DNA from: Stenotrophomonas sp. UBA7346
GTDB lineage: Bacteria; Pseudomonadota; Gammaproteobacteria; Xanthomonadales; Xanthomonadaceae
DNA: 64,000 bases
NCBI GenBank assembly: GCA_002471015.1
Contig: DKPB01000034.1
Span: 1-64,000, forward strand
Direction of reading: 5' to 3'
Part shown: positions 62,465-64,000 of the stretch, in pieces
How the letters are laid out: every line of letters begins with the position of its first letter
Position numbering within the stretch: the first letter of the stretch is position 1
Made by a program: the position numbers and the translations under genes
Notes under the pieces: model-generated
Told to the model about the DNA's origin: nothing
Database searches by the model: none
What the model saw: only the letters and a program-made list of their open reading frames with translations

Positions 62465-62779
62465 ATGGACGAAGATAAAGTGTTCAAGGCATTGGCCGAT
62501 GCCACCCGCAGGAAGCTGCTGGACGCACTGTACGCCAACAATGGCCAGACCCTGGGGCAACTGTGCGAGCACCTGGACATGGCCCGCCAGTCCGTCACCC
62601 AACACCTTGGCCTGTTGGAAGCGGCCAACCTGGTCAGTACCGTGCGGCGCGGGCGCGAGAAACTGCATTTCATCAATCCGGTGCCCCTGCATGACGTCTA
62701 CGAGCGCTGGGTACGCAAGTTCGAGCAGCAGCGTCTGAGCCTGCTGCATGACCTGAAGAATCACCTGGAAGGAGCATGA
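62465..62779 (+). CDS. ArsR family transcriptional repressor
   Basis: 104 residues, winged HTH: ALADATRRKLLDALY, then DMARQSVTQHLGLLEAANLV (recognition helix) and the wing STVRRGREKLHFI. No Cys ligands for metal are seen in helix 3 or elsewhere, so it probably responds to something other than arsenic, perhaps the ligand of the SRPBCC proteins. Probable owner of the 61917-61936 operator. Confidence 0.9.
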   Translation: MDEDKVFKALADATRRKLLDALYANNGQTLGQLCEHLDMARQSVTQHLGLLEAANLVSTVRRGREKLHFINPVPLHDVYERWVRKFEQQRLSLLHDLKNHLEGA

Positions 62780-63246
62780 CGATGGCCCGTGAACTCACCC
62801 GCTTCATCTATGTCACCTACATCGCCTCGACGCCGGAAAAGGTGTTCGAGGCCATTACCCGCCCCGAGATCGCACGCCGCTATTGGGGCCATGAGAACGT
62901 GTCGGACTGGACACCCGGCTCACGCTGGCAGCACGTACGTGTCAATGACTCCCGCACCGTCGAACTGGTGGGCGAAGTACGCGAAAGTACCCCGCCCTCG
63001 CACCTGGTGATCACCTGGGCTGCGGCATCACAGGCCGACAACCCCGACAGCTATAGCCGGGTAACCTTCGAGATCACCCCCTACGAGGACATGGTCAAAC
63101 TGACCGTCACCCACGACGAGCTCGAGGCCGGCAGCAGCATGGCCGCAGGCATCAGCCAGGGCTGGCCGATTGTGCTGTCCAGCCTGAAATCATTGCTGGA
63201 AACCGGCAGGCCATTGGACGTGTTCGCCAAGCCGAAAGCCGCTTGA
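62776..63246 (+). CDS. SRPBCC (AHSA1-like) family protein, second copy
   Basis: 156 residues; ATG 62776 overlaps the arsR stop by 4 nt (ATG 62782 also possible). IYVTYIASTPEKVFEAITRP and GHENVSDWTPGSRWQHVR are characteristic. It shares only fold-level similarity with the first copy. ArsR-SRPBCC pairs are a common arrangement. Confidence 0.88.
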   Translation: MTMARELTRFIYVTYIASTPEKVFEAITRPEIARRYWGHENVSDWTPGSRWQHVRVNDSRTVELVGEVRESTPPSHLVITWAAASQADNPDSYSRVTFEITPYEDMVKLTVTHDELEAGSSMAAGISQGWPIVLSSLKSLLETGRPLDVFAKPKAA

Positions 63247-63425
63247 GCTACTCCTACGGGACTGTCCCGACGCCTGCGTGCGCGGATCTGTAATGCCCCC
63301 CCTGAAAAACCTGCTCAGGTGTTGGCTTTCCCAAAAGGGGACACGCCTGAGCGAAATAGGTAGTCCCCCCACTTGTACCCCAAACGTCGCTGGATATACG
63401 TGGATAAGCTCGGACCAAAACGCAC

Positions 63426-63451
63426 AAAAAAGCCCCCATTTCTGCGGGCTT
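63426..63451 (-). terminator. Terminator of the tRNA-Thr gene
   Basis: On the minus strand AAGCCCGCAGAAATGGGGGC plus TTTTTT: a GC stem followed by a six-T run, 44 bp after the CCA end of the tRNA. Confidence 0.8.
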
Positions 63452-63494
63452 GGTATGAATTCTGGACTTGCTTGGACGCCATGGGATCAGGCGA

Positions 63495-63570
63495 TGGTGC
63501 CGCTTATCCGAATCGAACGGATGACCTACTGTTTACAAGACAGTTGCTCTACCAACTGAGCTAAAGCGGC
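63495..63570 (-). tRNA. tRNA-Thr (anticodon UGU)
   Basis: 76 nt including an encoded CCA. Acceptor stem GCCGCTT / AAGCGGC, D arm AGCTCAGTTGGTAGAGC, anticodon stem ACTGT / ACAGT with loop CTTGTAA (anticodon TGT), and T loop TTCGAAT. All positions conform to a normal elongator tRNA reading ACA/ACG family codons. Confidence 0.97.
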
Positions 63571-63672
63571 AATGGGTACTGCTTAGGGAGGAGACTGGCA
63601 GCTTGTGGCGGCAAGCCCGGCCTCCCTGTAGGCGGCGCTTCCGCTGCCTGCGCCCCGGGTGGGCGCGCCATT

Positions 63673-64000
63673 CTAGCGCAGCCGCGTGCAATCCAACGAC
63701 TGTTGTTGCGCGGCGGCGCTGCGCTGTTTCGCCGTGGCCAGCCCGGCGGCGTCCTTGCTGGCCACGTCCAGCCACCAGACCGCAGCCCCCTCACCGCCAT
63801 TGCTGCCCAACTTGGCCGGGAAGCCAGCGGCCGTCAGTGCCGCCAGACGGCGCTCGGCACCCTCGCGGTTGCGGTACTGGCCCAAGGCCACGGCATTGGC
63901 CTCCTCGCCCTGGGAGACGATGAAATAGTCGTTGAAGCCCGCCTCCACGATGCGTTTGGCGGTAGCCTGCGCTTCCTCACGGCTGGCGGCCGGGGGAATG
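63673..64000 (-). CDS. SPOR-domain protein, C-terminal part
   Basis: The frame enters from the right edge; 108 residues are seen. EAQATAKRIVEAGFNDYFIV, ALGQYRNREGAERRLAALTAAGFPAKL and WWLDVASKD are typical of the SPOR fold, which binds denuded peptidoglycan glycans at the division septum. The N-terminal region, where a membrane helix is expected, lies outside the window. It ends 102 bp upstream of the tRNA-Thr gene. Confidence 0.8.
   Translation of the reverse strand, partial: IPPAASREEAQATAKRIVEAGFNDYFIVSQGEEANAVALGQYRNREGAERRLAALTAAGFPAKLGSNGGEGAAVWWLDVASKDAAGLATAKQRSAAAQQQSLDCTRLR

Overview
The window is high-GC proteobacterial chromosome, most probably from the genus Stenotrophomonas (Xanthomonadaceae). 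Two lines of evidence point there. First, many intergenic gaps carry short hairpins that begin with the tetranucleotide GTAG, as the SMAG-type REP elements of S. maltophilia do. Second, the gene content is xanthomonad-like: a TonB receptor with a DRVEITGSRI box, a MoaC-MoaB fusion, a catalase-type peroxidase/cytochrome b561 pair, and a short xanthomonad protein often mislabelled as a ribonucleotide reductase subunit. Assignment to species is not possible from this sequence alone.

Layout. 1-4620: the end of a fimbrial subunit gene, then an ORF joining a fimbrial chaperone in frame to the C-terminal two thirds of a DegQ/HtrA protease, then an envelope-stress trio (DUF883, holin-like, small membrane protein) and an AI-2E-type permease. 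4845-9830: HAD phosphatase, M17 aminopeptidase, heme peroxidase plus cytochrome b561, ThuA-like protein. 9958-10514: six tandem 96-bp GTAG repeat units. 10542-14063: a compact ABC transporter/two-component operon (ATPase, permease, histidine kinase, regulator; all junctions overlap by 4 nt). 14261-19163: a MacAB-like efflux set interrupted by a repeat-rich spacer. 19389-37179: TonB receptor, alpha/beta hydrolase, two EamA exporters, a KgtP-like permease, M28 peptidase, MBL-fold enzyme, trpS, CsbD, two entericidin-like lipoproteins, arginase and an MscS channel, separated by REP elements.

37522-58525 is an anaerobic nitrate-respiration island. On the minus strand lie moaA, moaCB, moeA, moaD, moaE, mobA and a small DUF7009-like gene, all overlapping or nearly so. 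Then comes a perfect FNR/Anr box, followed by narK, narG, narH, narJ, narI, a parvulin PPIase, a second narK, a HemN-like protein lacking the radical-SAM cysteines, an FNR/Anr-type regulator, and modA, modB, modC. nnrS converges from the left with its own FNR-like box. The island encodes nitrate uptake and the respiratory nitrate reductase, its molybdenum cofactor, molybdate uptake, and the oxygen sensor that probably switches it on, so the regulator sits inside an operon it probably activates.

58600-64000 holds small conserved proteins, a flavin reductase, coniferyl aldehyde dehydrogenase, an SRPBCC-ArsR-SRPBCC operon with a clear palindromic operator in its promoter, a tRNA-Thr(UGU) gene, and the 3' part of a SPOR-domain gene. 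The observations most worth a second look are the chaperone-protease chimera (465-2048), the HemN-like protein without its Fe-S cysteines, and the shared hexanucleotide microsatellites.
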